10,401 nt of DNA from SLQH01 sp964612995 (GTDB taxonomy: Bacteria > Planctomycetota > UBA11346), in assembly GCA_964612995.1 (NCBI GenBank), contig CAZTGE010000137.1, positions 1-10,401 on the forward strand, written 5' to 3'. The notes beneath the pieces were generated by a model. It saw only the letters and a list, made by a program, of their open reading frames with translations, had not been told where the DNA came from and ran no database searches. Positions 1 to 6,849 of the stretch are shown one piece after another. Each line of letters opens with the position of its first letter. The stretch's first letter is position 1. A program made the translations under genes and the position numbers.

Positions 1-186
1 GACTTCAAGAGCTTCTTCGACACGGTGGACCACGTCCATCTGATGAAGTTCCTGGCGCACCGCATTGCCGATCCGCGCGTGCTGCGGCTGGTCAGGAAAT
101 TCCTGCGAGCCGGCGTGAGCGAGGATGGGCAGTGGTCGAAGACGGAGGTGGGGACACCTCAAGGCGCGGTGCTGTCGCCACTCTAA
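1..186 (+). pseudogene. group II intron reverse transcriptase, 3'-truncated remnant
   Basis: The frame is open from the first base of the window and ends at TAA (184-186). It reads DFKSFFDTVDH near the start, the RT motif A with its catalytic aspartate, then a helical stretch with RIADPRVLRL, and finally TPQGAVLSPL, the conserved PQG block. This matches the core of LtrA-type maturases, which would next carry the YADD catalytic motif, the X/maturase domain and often an endonuclease domain. None of these follows in any frame up to the sigma factor gene, so the remnant cannot be an active reverse transcriptase. The 5' part lies outside the window. In place of the usual PQGG-ISPL-LANIYL continuation there is a stop directly after SPL, which suggests a deletion or rearrangement junction near 184. 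The family is clear; how the truncation arose is inference. Confidence 0.85.
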
Positions 187-440
187 CACATGGCGCAGAC
201 AGCGTCGCATCGGGGTCTCCTCGATTGGAACACGTGCCGCCGGCATGGCGACGTATCTGGGTGCGCCGATCGCATGGCACGCGACAGCACGCGCTGCAAG
301 TCAGTGCCACCACATGATTTGCAGAGAACATGCGGCAGGGGTGGCCCTTGCGCGGGCGGCCCTGTGCGCACGCTGCCTTGCTCTTGTTCCCATCAGGACT
401 TACAGCGCAGGGTGTCGCCTGCAGCCGGTCCGGTTCACAC
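187..440. other. intergenic region, no gene supported
   Basis: About 250 bases lie between the reverse transcriptase remnant and the sigma factor. I see no continuation of the reverse transcriptase, no tRNA-like cloverleaf and no convincing intron domain V. Open frames here have no recognisable protein character. The sigma factor promoter presumably lies in this stretch, but only weak matches are present: a TTGCTC-17-TACAGC pair at 378-406 and an ECF-like GGAAC at 227-231. I do not call either of them. Confidence 0.5.
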
Positions 441-995
441 ATGAGGACGATGTCCACCACCGCCTCCGATCCCGAGCTGATGCACGCCTGCCAGGGCGGC
501 GATGAGGATGCCTTCGCGCTGCTGGTCGAGCGCCACCTCGACGCCGTGCATGCCTTCCTCGCCCGGCGCTGCCCGCGGTGGTCCGCGGTCGAGGACGCTG
601 CGCAGGAGACCTTCGTGCGGGCCTGGCAGGCACGCGATCGCTACGCCGCACGCAGCGCCGTTCGCACCTGGTTGCTCGGCATTGCGCACAACGTGCTGCG
701 CGAGCAGCTAGGCGCCACGCCGCGCCACTTGCAGCGGCTCGACGGCATGCTGTGCATGGAAGGCCACGAGGCCGATGACGACGCGTCGGACGAGGGCCCG
801 GCCCTGGCCGCGTTGCAACGTTGTCTGACGCGGCTGAACGCGCGAGCCCGCAGACTGATCCCCGCGCGCTGCCGCGATTGCCGTGGCATCAAGGAGTTGG
901 TGCGCGCCTACGGCAAAGAGAGCGGCGCGCTCGCGCGCGAGATCCAGCGGCTCGCCGCGGCGCTGCGTCGATGCGTAGAGGAGCAATTACCGTGA
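441..995 (+). CDS. ECF-type RNA polymerase sigma factor
   Basis: A 184-residue ECF sigma factor that would direct RNA polymerase to a dedicated promoter set, normally held inactive by a partner anti-sigma protein. Region 2 spans about residues 10-90: LMHACQGGDEDAFALLVERH, then VEDAAQETFVRAW (the DAxQETF-type core-binding helix) and VRTWLLGIAHNVLRE. An acidic linker EADDDASDEGP follows. Region 4 starts at ALAALQRCLTRLNARARR and ends in the recognition helix SGALAREIQRLAAALRRCVEEQ. Region 4 is unusual in holding RCRDCRG, a CxxC pair. The pattern resembles the Rhodopirellula/Verrucomicrobium sigma family. ATG 441 is one possible start; ATG 450 (MSTTAS...) has GAGG only three bases upstream. A longer frame from 330 looks unlike sigma sequence. 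The stop overlaps the next start (TGATG), so the two genes are probably translationally coupled. Confidence 0.88.
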   Translation: MRTMSTTASDPELMHACQGGDEDAFALLVERHLDAVHAFLARRCPRWSAVEDAAQETFVRAWQARDRYAARSAVRTWLLGIAHNVLREQLGATPRHLQRLDGMLCMEGHEADDDASDEGPALAALQRCLTRLNARARRLIPARCRDCRGIKELVRAYGKESGALAREIQRLAAALRRCVEEQLP

Positions 996-2434
996 TGGCA
1001 GAGGCGCCCGCCGACATCCAGGAGTTGTTGCTGCTGCATCAGGACGGCGACCTCGATCCGGAGCCGGCCCAGCGCCTGCAGGGATTGATGGAAGAGGACG
1101 CCGCGCACCGGCAGGCGGCGATCGTCTGACTGCGTCACGAGCACCGCCTGGCCCGCGTGCTGGGCGCGGCGCCGTGTACCGTCGCCGCGCGCAGCGTAGC
1201 GCTGGCGCAGGCGCGACGTACCAGTCAACGGCACCGTCGTGCTGACGAGATAGCCCGGGCCGCGATTCGCCGCGGCCGCGAACGCGCCCGACGCACCGCG
1301 TCGTGGGTGGCACTGGCCGCCGGTGTCCTGATCGCGGCGGCGCTGTGGTGGCGAACGCCCAGCGGCGTCGCTGCACGCTGGCAGGAGCCCGGTGGCCCCG
1401 CCCGGCCGTTGCCGCTGCACGTGGCCCGCTCGGTGCCGGCGCAGGCATACGGCACCGTGCAGCTGACCGACGGCAGCCGCATCCGGGTCGACGGCCCCGC
1501 GCGGTTCCACCTCGATGCGGCGCACGGCATCGTGGTCGCCGACGGCCGCTACGCGATCGATGCGGTGCCGCGCCGTGATGCGCCGCTCTGGCTGGCGACG
1601 CCACACGGGCGCGTCGAGGTGCTCGGCACGCGCTTCGTGGTCGTCACGACACCGCGGCGGACCGCGGTGCAGGTCCACCGCGGCACGGTCCGCGTCAGCG
1701 ACATGGGGCAGGCCTCCTGGGAGGGGGGCGCGGGTCACGGCGTGGCCCTCGGGGCCGACACCCGACTGGCCACTGCGCCATTGTATGCGCACAGCCCCCT
1801 GTGGACGCAACGCAACGCCGCCCACGGCACCTGGCGAGACGACGGCACGCTCGTGCTCAGCGTGCCGACGCCCCGGGAACGGACCTGGTACGCCTGGAGC
1901 GCCTGGTTCGATGCGCCCCAGGACCCGACTGGCACCGTGCAGATCGGCGTCAGCCTGCAGGTCCCGGACGTGGCCGCCGAGACGTCGTGGTGCATCGTGC
2001 TCGAGGTGACGCCTGATCCCGACCGCCACAGCGGGCCGCAGCAACACGAACCCGACCGCTTCAGCCGCCTGCAGGTGCGTGACGGCGTTGTCGGTTTCCT
2101 GCACGACCCGCACAACGACCCGCCCGACCGCGTGCGCGAAGAGCTCGCCCCGGCGCCACTGCCCGGCAGCTGGGTGCGTCTCGCGCTGCGCCTCGACGGC
2201 AGCGCGATGACGGCCCTGTGCGACGGCCGGGCCATCGGGCACAGCACCCTGCACCTGCCGGCCGGACCGTATCGCCTGGGCCTGCGCGTGGCGCTCAAGA
2301 ACGCCCCCGCCAGGCCGCCCAGCATCCGCCTGCGCGACATCGCGGTGGCATGGCCGGCGGCGTCTGCTGTGAGGGGGGGTTACCGGCCGATCTCGATCGT
2401 GAGTGAGCTCTTGGCCGCTCCACTGCGCACGTGA
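995..2434 (+). CDS. FecR-like anti-sigma protein with C-terminal lectin-like domain, interrupted by in-frame TGA
   Basis: Read through the TGA at codon 45, this is a 479-residue membrane protein expected to sequester the sigma factor encoded just upstream. The N-terminus (DIQELLLLHQDGDLDPEPAQRL, then LMEEDAAHRQ) is the short helical anti-sigma module seen in Planctomycete/Verrucomicrobial FecR proteins. One membrane segment, WVALAAGVLIAAALWW, lies at about 104-119. A FecR domain follows at about 150-236: LTDGSRIRVDGPARF, then ATPHGRVEVLGTRFVVV and VQVHRGTVRV. Residues about 270-455 form a concanavalin A/LamG-like beta sandwich (TWYAWSAWFDAP, GSWVRLALRLDGS). The ATG at 995 overlaps the sigma stop. 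The frame before and after the TGA is identical and both halves look like one protein, so this is a nonsense change, an error, or readthrough. An internal ATG at 1157 would give a 425-residue protein lacking the sigma-binding part. The last 55 bases overlap the convergent peptidase gene. Confidence 0.8.
1127..1129 (+). other. in-frame TGA inside the anti-sigma gene
   Basis: The codons are GCG GCG ATC GTC TGA CTG CGT CAC GAG CAC. The flanks (HRQAAIV and LRHEHRLARVL) continue one helical anti-sigma module without any frame change. TGA is one substitution from TGG. It separates the sigma-binding region from the membrane anchor and the FecR domain. I see no obvious selenocysteine-type hairpin directly after it. 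Confidence 0.8.
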
Positions 2435-3909
2435 CGTTCGACCGCTGTGGCCCAGCGCTGCAGTGTCTGCTTGTGGGATTGGTCGGCGTCGTGGTAGTGA
2501 TCGATGAGGTGATCGTACACCAGAGCGGCGCCCGACTTGCGGCGCTGGCGCAGCGCCTGCCAATAGCGCTGCAGGCGTGCGATGCCCTCATCTCCCTGGC
2601 TGAGGATGATGTGGAGCATGGCATAGACCTCGGCGTACTGGTGTACGTGCAGGGCGAGCCGCTGTTGCGTGTAGACCTCGAAGGGGGTGATCGGCGCGCC
2701 GTGTTGGCGGTAATACAACTTGAGGTACACCAGCCGGGTGGCCGGTGGCTTGAGCAGGAAGCGATCGCCGCGTTCGCGCCCGCCTTCGAAGAGCACGGCC
2801 ATGCCCTCGTCGAACCATTGGGGCAGACTGTTGTGCGCGTGGCTGTGCAGATATTGGTGCACCGCTTCATGACTCAGACGTAGGTGGGGTGTGCCGTGGT
2901 TATTCCTGACCCGTTCGGTGAACGACAGTACGGCGCGATGTCCGCGGGAATAGAAGCCCTGCAGCGAGCTTTGGTTGGCGCCCGATGGATTGCGTTGCAC
3001 GGCCGTTCCCAGCCTGGCGGCCCAGCGCGAGAACTCCTTCTGTGTGTGCAAGAGGTAGACCTCGAATTTCTCGGTCGGATCGGCATCCAGCGGTAGCCAT
3101 ACGCGCAAGGCATCCTGGAGCGCATCCAGATGCCGCGCCATCTTGGCGAGGTCGCTTGGAATCGCGGTTCCCGACATGCGATAGTGCCGCGTTTCGAACT
3201 CCCAGGCCTGGTCCCACTGTTTGGACCGTACCGCTCGGTGGAGTGAGGCGCAGGTGTTATCGCTGGGGCGATACACCTTGCCTTCGGAGCCGATCCGTGC
3301 CGCCCAGGTGGCCGGCACTCCGGCGCGGTCCGGCAGCATGATCTCGAAGGAGCGGCGCGCTCGTTCGGCGGCCTGTGTATTCAGGTCTTTGCCGGTCAGT
3401 ACGCCGGAATAGCGCCCCCTGTGTCGCAACAACAAGGCGGTTCCGCCATCCCAGCGCGCCGTCAACCCGGTGACCGGATCGCGTTGCGGGCGTTGCGGTG
3501 GCGCATGCGGGCGGTCCGCGGCTTGCTCATAATAGTCGAACGGTTGAGGATCGCTCACGGCGCTGCCGAGCAGATGCTCCAGGACCGCTACGCCATCGAC
3601 CGCCGCGATCGTTTCGGGTAGTTCGTCGTCTGTCAGCGAAATGTGGCGTATGGCGTACGGCGGACATCTGGGCGCGCCCTGGTCGTCAGACGGGTCGCGA
3701 CGCTGCTTGCGGCGCTTCACCATGGCCCGAAGGTATCCGTGTCGATCGAGAACGAGGTCGGCACAGGCATGGGCGTGCCGCAGGCTGGCTGGATAGCGGA
3801 AGGCGGTCTGCGAATCGCGATCGACGAACACGCGTTCGGGCATGGCGGGCGATGCACCGCTCAGCGGGAACGCCAGCAGGCAGCAACAGACGAGGAGGGC
3901 GCAGCGCAT
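2380..3909 (-). CDS. secreted DUF1570-like gluzincin metallopeptidase with N-terminal beta module
   Basis: A protein of about 509 residues, likely exported. The N-terminal signal is MRCALLVCCCLLAFPLSGASPA. Near residue 347-351 (counted from this start) is HEAVH, the HExxH zinc motif, within RLSHEAVHQYLH. Nineteen to twenty residues later, WFDEGMAVLFEG supplies the third, glutamate ligand expected of gluzincin peptidases. This arrangement (S/A-HE-x2-H ... P-x-W-x-x-EG-x-A) is that of the DUF1570 / peptidase MA-like group; the substrate is unknown. The N-terminal 230 residues are not recognised, but contain a segment ending in YRPSDN that is shared with the first protein of the same operon. Start choice: two ATGs lie six bases apart (3915 and 3909). 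AGGAG sits directly against the first and six bases before the second, so I take 3909. It is the last gene of the operon and its 3' end overlaps the anti-sigma gene. Confidence 0.8.
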   Translation of the reverse strand: MRCALLVCCCLLAFPLSGASPAMPERVFVDRDSQTAFRYPASLRHAHACADLVLDRHGYLRAMVKRRKQRRDPSDDQGAPRCPPYAIRHISLTDDELPETIAAVDGVAVLEHLLGSAVSDPQPFDYYEQAADRPHAPPQRPQRDPVTGLTARWDGGTALLLRHRGRYSGVLTGKDLNTQAAERARRSFEIMLPDRAGVPATWAARIGSEGKVYRPSDNTCASLHRAVRSKQWDQAWEFETRHYRMSGTAIPSDLAKMARHLDALQDALRVWLPLDADPTEKFEVYLLHTQKEFSRWAARLGTAVQRNPSGANQSSLQGFYSRGHRAVLSFTERVRNNHGTPHLRLSHEAVHQYLHSHAHNSLPQWFDEGMAVLFEGGRERGDRFLLKPPATRLVYLKLYYRQHGAPITPFEVYTQQRLALHVHQYAEVYAMLHIILSQGDEGIARLQRYWQALRQRRKSGAALVYDHLIDHYHDADQSHKQTLQRWATAVERHVRSGAAKSSLTIEIGR

Positions 3910-3915
3910 GGACAT

Positions 3916-3920
3916 CTCCT
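3916..3920 (-). promoter_or_regulatory. ribosome binding site of the peptidase gene, overlapping the upstream stop codon
   Basis: AGGAG on the minus strand. Its first two bases are shared with the TAG stop (3921-3919) of the CAP gene. The spacing to the ATG ending at 3909 is six bases, which decides that start over the ATG at 3915. The arrangement implies translational coupling. Confidence 0.65.
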
Positions 3921-5331
3921 ACGGTTGCCGGCCGAGGCTGCGGAACAGGCGCTCGATCCCGTCCGCTGCGTCACGCCATTCTGGAATGCGTAGGCGTTTG
4001 CCGAGGTGACGGGCCTTGCGGTGGATGGTGCGCTGGTCGCGTGCGCCTACCGGCCGCCGGGTGCGCGCCTTGTCCAAAAAGGCGGTGGCGGTCCAATACA
4101 GCTCCGACACCTGCAGCGCCTCGACAAACCAGGATTCGGCCGCAGTGTCGGCATAGTTCTGGCGCAGAGGTGCGACCACGCGGCGGCATTCGGCGTCGCC
4201 CTGCCAGTACAGGGAGCGACGGACCGCATCGTGCGCCGCGTGCAGGGCATCGCGTTCGGTAGCGCACAGGCGTGCGATGTGCGCGCGGGTGGTCGAGGGT
4301 GGTGCGTGGCGCGGGGCCAGCACCAGACAGGCGAGGCGTTCTGGCCGTCCGGCGTCCCCCGCGGGTGCCTCTTCGGCGGCGGCGAGGAGGCGTTGTAGCG
4401 CCGCGGTATCGCCTTCCTGCGGCACCACCCAATCGAATTTGATCGACGTGCCGCCTTCCGGAATCTGCGTTCGGTGCTCGTTGTCGTCAGCGGTGGCGAC
4501 GGCGGTACAGGCGTCTGTATGGGGAAGCGATAGCGCGTAGCCGCCGCTCGCCCAGGTGCGTGTCTTCACGCCACCGATTTCGATCGCGACATCACCGATG
4601 CCTTCGCCGGCGTCGAAGCGGCCATTGCGGTCCAGGTCACGGTAGACCACCCCGCCTGCAAGGCGGGGGGCGTCGCTGCGCCCGAAGTCCTGTGTGGTCG
4701 CCAGCCAGTACTGATGGTGCGGGCTGATGCCGATCCCGACCTCGTTCGAGCGCGGATCGACCAGCGACAGCCGATGGCCACGCCCCGGAAGCAGGTCGCC
4801 CGGACCATCGCCCCAATCAATGGCGAAACCGCGATGCGCATTCAGCGGTGTGGTTGCGTTCATGAAGGAGTTTTCGCCTGTCGGACGCCCGCGATAGCCG
4901 CTCCGGCGCATGCGCTGTGCTGGGTGCACGCCGTAGAAGGCCTTCTGCCCCTTGGCTTGGAAATGACCGGTCACCAGATGCGTGGCCATGTAGACCGCAT
5001 GCTTGCGAGCTGCGTGCACCAGATGGCGATTCATCACCAGTGGCGGCGCCGGCGGCAAGGCTGCGATCTCGCGCCGACACAGATCCCAATCGATGGCGAA
5101 CCTGGCGCCCGCGAATCCGAGCCGGCCGCCACGCAACAGCTCGTCCACATGCGCCGCGGGATCGGCTCGCATGCGGTTGGCCCACTCCAGGCATTCGATC
5201 TCCTCGCCGGTGGGATCGGGACCGAGGTCGAGCGCGGGCAGCGGCACGGCGTTCGCCCAGGCGACGATGGCCACCAGCAGGGACATCCACCCGATGCCGG
5301 TCGCCGCGGGGTGCAAATCACTCGGCTGCAT
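3919..5331 (-). CDS. exported CAP-domain (SCP/PR-1-like) protein with calcium-binding loop
   Basis: A 470-residue protein. The N-terminus has a hydrophobic export segment, MSLLVAIVAWANAVPLPAL, at about 16-34. A CAP domain spans about 42-210: ANRMRADPAAHVDELL, the helix HAARKHAVYMATHLVTGHFQ, TGENSF (the GEN motif) and GHRLSLVDPRSNEVGIGI (the GHxxxxxxP...VGxG motif). The His and Glu residues that line the CAP cavity appear present. Directly after it, DLDRNGRFDAGE at about 232-243 fits a canonical 12-residue EF-hand/SdrD-type calcium loop, followed by a small beta segment. The C-terminal 160 residues are helical and unrecognised. Bacterial CAP proteins are secreted, but their activity is mostly unknown. 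Start: GAGG lies six bases before ATG 5331; an ATG at 5358 is possible but has no better site. The gene overlaps the preceding gene by 14 bases. Confidence 0.82.
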   Translation of the reverse strand: MQPSDLHPAATGIGWMSLLVAIVAWANAVPLPALDLGPDPTGEEIECLEWANRMRADPAAHVDELLRGGRLGFAGARFAIDWDLCRREIAALPPAPPLVMNRHLVHAARKHAVYMATHLVTGHFQAKGQKAFYGVHPAQRMRRSGYRGRPTGENSFMNATTPLNAHRGFAIDWGDGPGDLLPGRGHRLSLVDPRSNEVGIGISPHHQYWLATTQDFGRSDAPRLAGGVVYRDLDRNGRFDAGEGIGDVAIEIGGVKTRTWASGGYALSLPHTDACTAVATADDNEHRTQIPEGGTSIKFDWVVPQEGDTAALQRLLAAAEEAPAGDAGRPERLACLVLAPRHAPPSTTRAHIARLCATERDALHAAHDAVRRSLYWQGDAECRRVVAPLRQNYADTAAESWFVEALQVSELYWTATAFLDKARTRRPVGARDQRTIHRKARHLGKRLRIPEWRDAADGIERLFRSLGRQP

Positions 5332-6382
5332 CGTCATCCTCGTGCGGGTTCGCGTCATCGGTGTGCGGGTCCTCGGCCCGGACGAACCGCTGATAGCCGC
5401 GTGGCAAGCCGGCGCACGACACGTAGGTGTGCAACACGGAGCCCTCGTTGCCGAGAACCACGTTCATCAAGCCACGTCGGGCGGATCTGCCCCGGCTCTC
5501 GCCCCGGTCGAGCTGCACCAGGAATACGCCTCGACGACTGTCGGATCCGGCGTCTATCGGGAAAAGCCGTACCTGTCCGGGACCCCCCCATGCGCCGGAT
5601 GCCGACTCGGACGTGAGCCGCAACACGATCGGCGGCGCCACGTCGGTGGTCACCGTCGCGCCATCGGCGTCGACGGTGGCCGCGTGCCAGGTACCGTGGA
5701 GTGCTGGTGGCATCGGCGGGGTCTGCCGCCGCAGATCGAGGTGTGCCTTGCCCGTGCGCCAGCGCGCCGTGCCTTGCAGACGGCGGAGGTCGTCGCCCAG
5801 GGTGGCGACGACGCCGACGGGGACGTCGCGTTCACCACCGGTGCGTCGACCGAGCATGGTGCGTTGACGTATCGGCCCTCCGGGTTCGCGGCGCGTGATG
5901 AGGAAGCGCACGCTGTTGTCGCTGGGACGATAGCGTTGTGCGCGCCAGTCCACGATCGGGTGCAGGGCCTTGCCGGCGATGCCGCCGCCATGGTCGATGA
6001 TGATGGTCCACGTCTGCTCTTCGGCGGTCTTTCCCTCCTGGGCGACGATGGTGGCCACGCCGGTCCAGGTTCCGGCGAGAACGTGCGTCGCGGTCGGGCG
6101 CCACCGCCGGACCCCTCCGCGCCGCATTCGCGACCGGTACATCCGCTCGACGAATACGCCTTGTAGCGATACCGAGCGGGCGCTCTGTCCGCCCAGGGTC
6201 ACGTACTTGCGATCGGCGCTGACCACCGGTCGGCTGTCGAGCGCTGCGCCATGGTTCAGCACGCCGACCTCTGGGTCCCACAGGTCAGGATCAGCGGCTC
6301 CAGCGAAACAGGGGCAGACGCCGATGGCGAGGAGCACCAGACAGTGGCGGAGCACCAGACAGGGACACGGCAAATGCGGCAT
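5318..6382 (-). CDS. exported protein with two GTW-type beta modules, function unknown
   Basis: A 354-residue protein, first gene of the three-gene leftward operon. It begins with a signal peptide ending in LLAIGVCPCFAGA, cleaved at about residue 30. At about 52-63 is PVVSADRKYVTL, a motif I know from planctomycete exported proteins and secretin-like proteins. Two beta-rich modules follow, each opening with GTW: LAGTWTGVATI near residue 102 and LHGTWHAATV near residue 228. The first ends in RYRPSDNSVRFLI, the second in RLFPIDAG and GVFLVQL, so they may be repeats of one lipocalin-like fold. The tail is acidic (DDANPHEDDDAAE). The first module resembles a segment of the peptidase two genes downstream. 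The start at 6382 is chosen because the signal peptide begins there and AAAGGA lies four bases upstream; the frame extends to 6490 but that part looks non-coding. No enzymatic motif is visible. Confidence 0.72.
   Translation of the reverse strand: MPHLPCPCLVLRHCLVLLAIGVCPCFAGAADPDLWDPEVGVLNHGAALDSRPVVSADRKYVTLGGQSARSVSLQGVFVERMYRSRMRRGGVRRWRPTATHVLAGTWTGVATIVAQEGKTAEEQTWTIIIDHGGGIAGKALHPIVDWRAQRYRPSDNSVRFLITRREPGGPIRQRTMLGRRTGGERDVPVGVVATLGDDLRRLQGTARWRTGKAHLDLRRQTPPMPPALHGTWHAATVDADGATVTTDVAPPIVLRLTSESASGAWGGPGQVRLFPIDAGSDSRRGVFLVQLDRGESRGRSARRGLMNVVLGNEGSVLHTYVSCAGLPRGYQRFVRAEDPHTDDANPHEDDDAAE
5338..5341 (-). promoter_or_regulatory. ribosome binding site of the CAP gene, inside the preceding gene
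   Basis: GAGG on the minus strand, six bases before the ATG ending at 5331. It lies within the last codons of the upstream gene, so translation of the two is probably coupled. Confidence 0.5.
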
Positions 6383-6386
6383 GGCA

Positions 6387-6392
6387 TCCTTT
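6387..6392 (-). promoter_or_regulatory. ribosome binding site of the first operon gene
   Basis: AAAGGA on the minus strand, four bases before the ATG ending at 6382. Together with the signal peptide it supports that start over the longer frame that reaches 6490. Confidence 0.5.
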
Positions 6393-6514
6393 CCCGACGT
6401 CTGTTGTTTGCCGTGTGCTTGCCTGGCGTCTCCACGCATTGCAGAAGGGGCAGCGCCCTCGCGCCCTCGGCGCGTATTCCCAGCCGCCAACAGCCGTCAT
6501 CAAAAACGAAATGT

Positions 6515-6545
6515 AACCACTCAAGTCCATCGGTCATGAGTGGTT
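6515..6545 (-). terminator. terminator-like inverted repeat for leftward transcription
   Basis: Perfect 9-bp arms AACCACTCA (6515-6523) and TGAGTGGTT (6537-6545) flank a 13-base loop. On the minus strand the hairpin is followed by ACATTTCGTTTTT, a T-rich run, which suits termination of transcripts arriving from the transporter side, just ahead of the exported operon. The stem is AT-balanced and the loop long, so it is not a strong terminator. It could also be a protein-binding palindrome or an element end. Confidence 0.4.
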
Positions 6546-6628
6546 GCAACGCCCTTTGCGGGGCCCCATCGTACGCGATGGTGTCTGGCGCCGAGTGGTG
6601 GGCGAAGCGGGTGTCGCCGCAGGCGATA

Positions 6629-6649
6629 GCTGGCCCCAGTGGGGCCAGC
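6629..6649. repeat. perfect hairpin, 10-bp arms
   Basis: GCTGGCCCCA (6629-6638) and TGGGGCCAGC (6640-6649) are perfect complements around a single base, effectively a GC-rich stem with a tiny loop. Confidence 0.7.
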
Positions 6650-6733
6650 GGCCCGTGGAGCGCAAGCGCAGCCCTACAGGCCGTCAGGCCGAGGAGCAAG
6701 TGCCGCCGGAGGGCGAATGGAAGGAGGGGCGTA

Positions 6734-6771
6734 GCGGGGGCGACTGCGCGCAGCGCAGAGCGAGCCCCCGC
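6734..6771. repeat. two-level hairpin
   Basis: The outer arms GCGGGGGC (6734-6741) and GCCCCCGC (6764-6771) are perfect. Inside them TGCGC (6745-6749) and GCGCA (6753-6757) form a second stem around GCA. On the plus strand it is followed by an A-run, not a T-run, so it is not a rightward terminator. Confidence 0.65.
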
Positions 6772-6796
6772 GAACAAAAAGCCGCGCGGGCGCCGA

Positions 6797-6849
6797 CCGC
6801 TACAATGCCCCTTGGGGTGCGGGCGGCGCCCGCGCTATGCCGGTAGCGG
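6797..6849. repeat. branched inverted repeat
   Basis: The outer arms CCGCTAC (6797-6803) and GTAGCGG (6843-6849) enclose two further perfect palindromes: CCCCTTGGGG (6808-6817), and GCGGGC with GCCCGC around GGC (6819-6833). The result is a three-way, cruciform-like fold within 53 bases. Confidence 0.6.

Noticed and set aside
227..231. GGAAC as the -35 of an autoregulated ECF promoter
   Set aside because: A five-base match without a clear -10 partner, more than 200 bases from the gene, is too weak.
378..406. TTGCTC-17-TACAGC as a sigma-70 promoter for the sigma factor gene
   Set aside because: Each hexamer matches only about three of six consensus bases; chance matches of this quality are expected.
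908..2563. 551-codon minus-strand open frame opposite the anti-sigma gene
   Set aside because: It is rich in Arg, Ala, Pro and Gly with no domain, while the plus strand carries clear FecR motifs; it is a GC-driven shadow.
5003..6166. 387-codon plus-strand open frame opposite the exported operon
   Set aside because: It has no protein motif and crosses two well-supported minus-strand genes with signal peptides and ribosome binding sites.
6256..6777. Minus-strand open frame of 173 codons across the structured region
   Set aside because: It shows no domain and its sequence is explained by hairpin-forming GC-rich DNA; its 3' part overlaps the signal peptide of the first operon gene in another frame.
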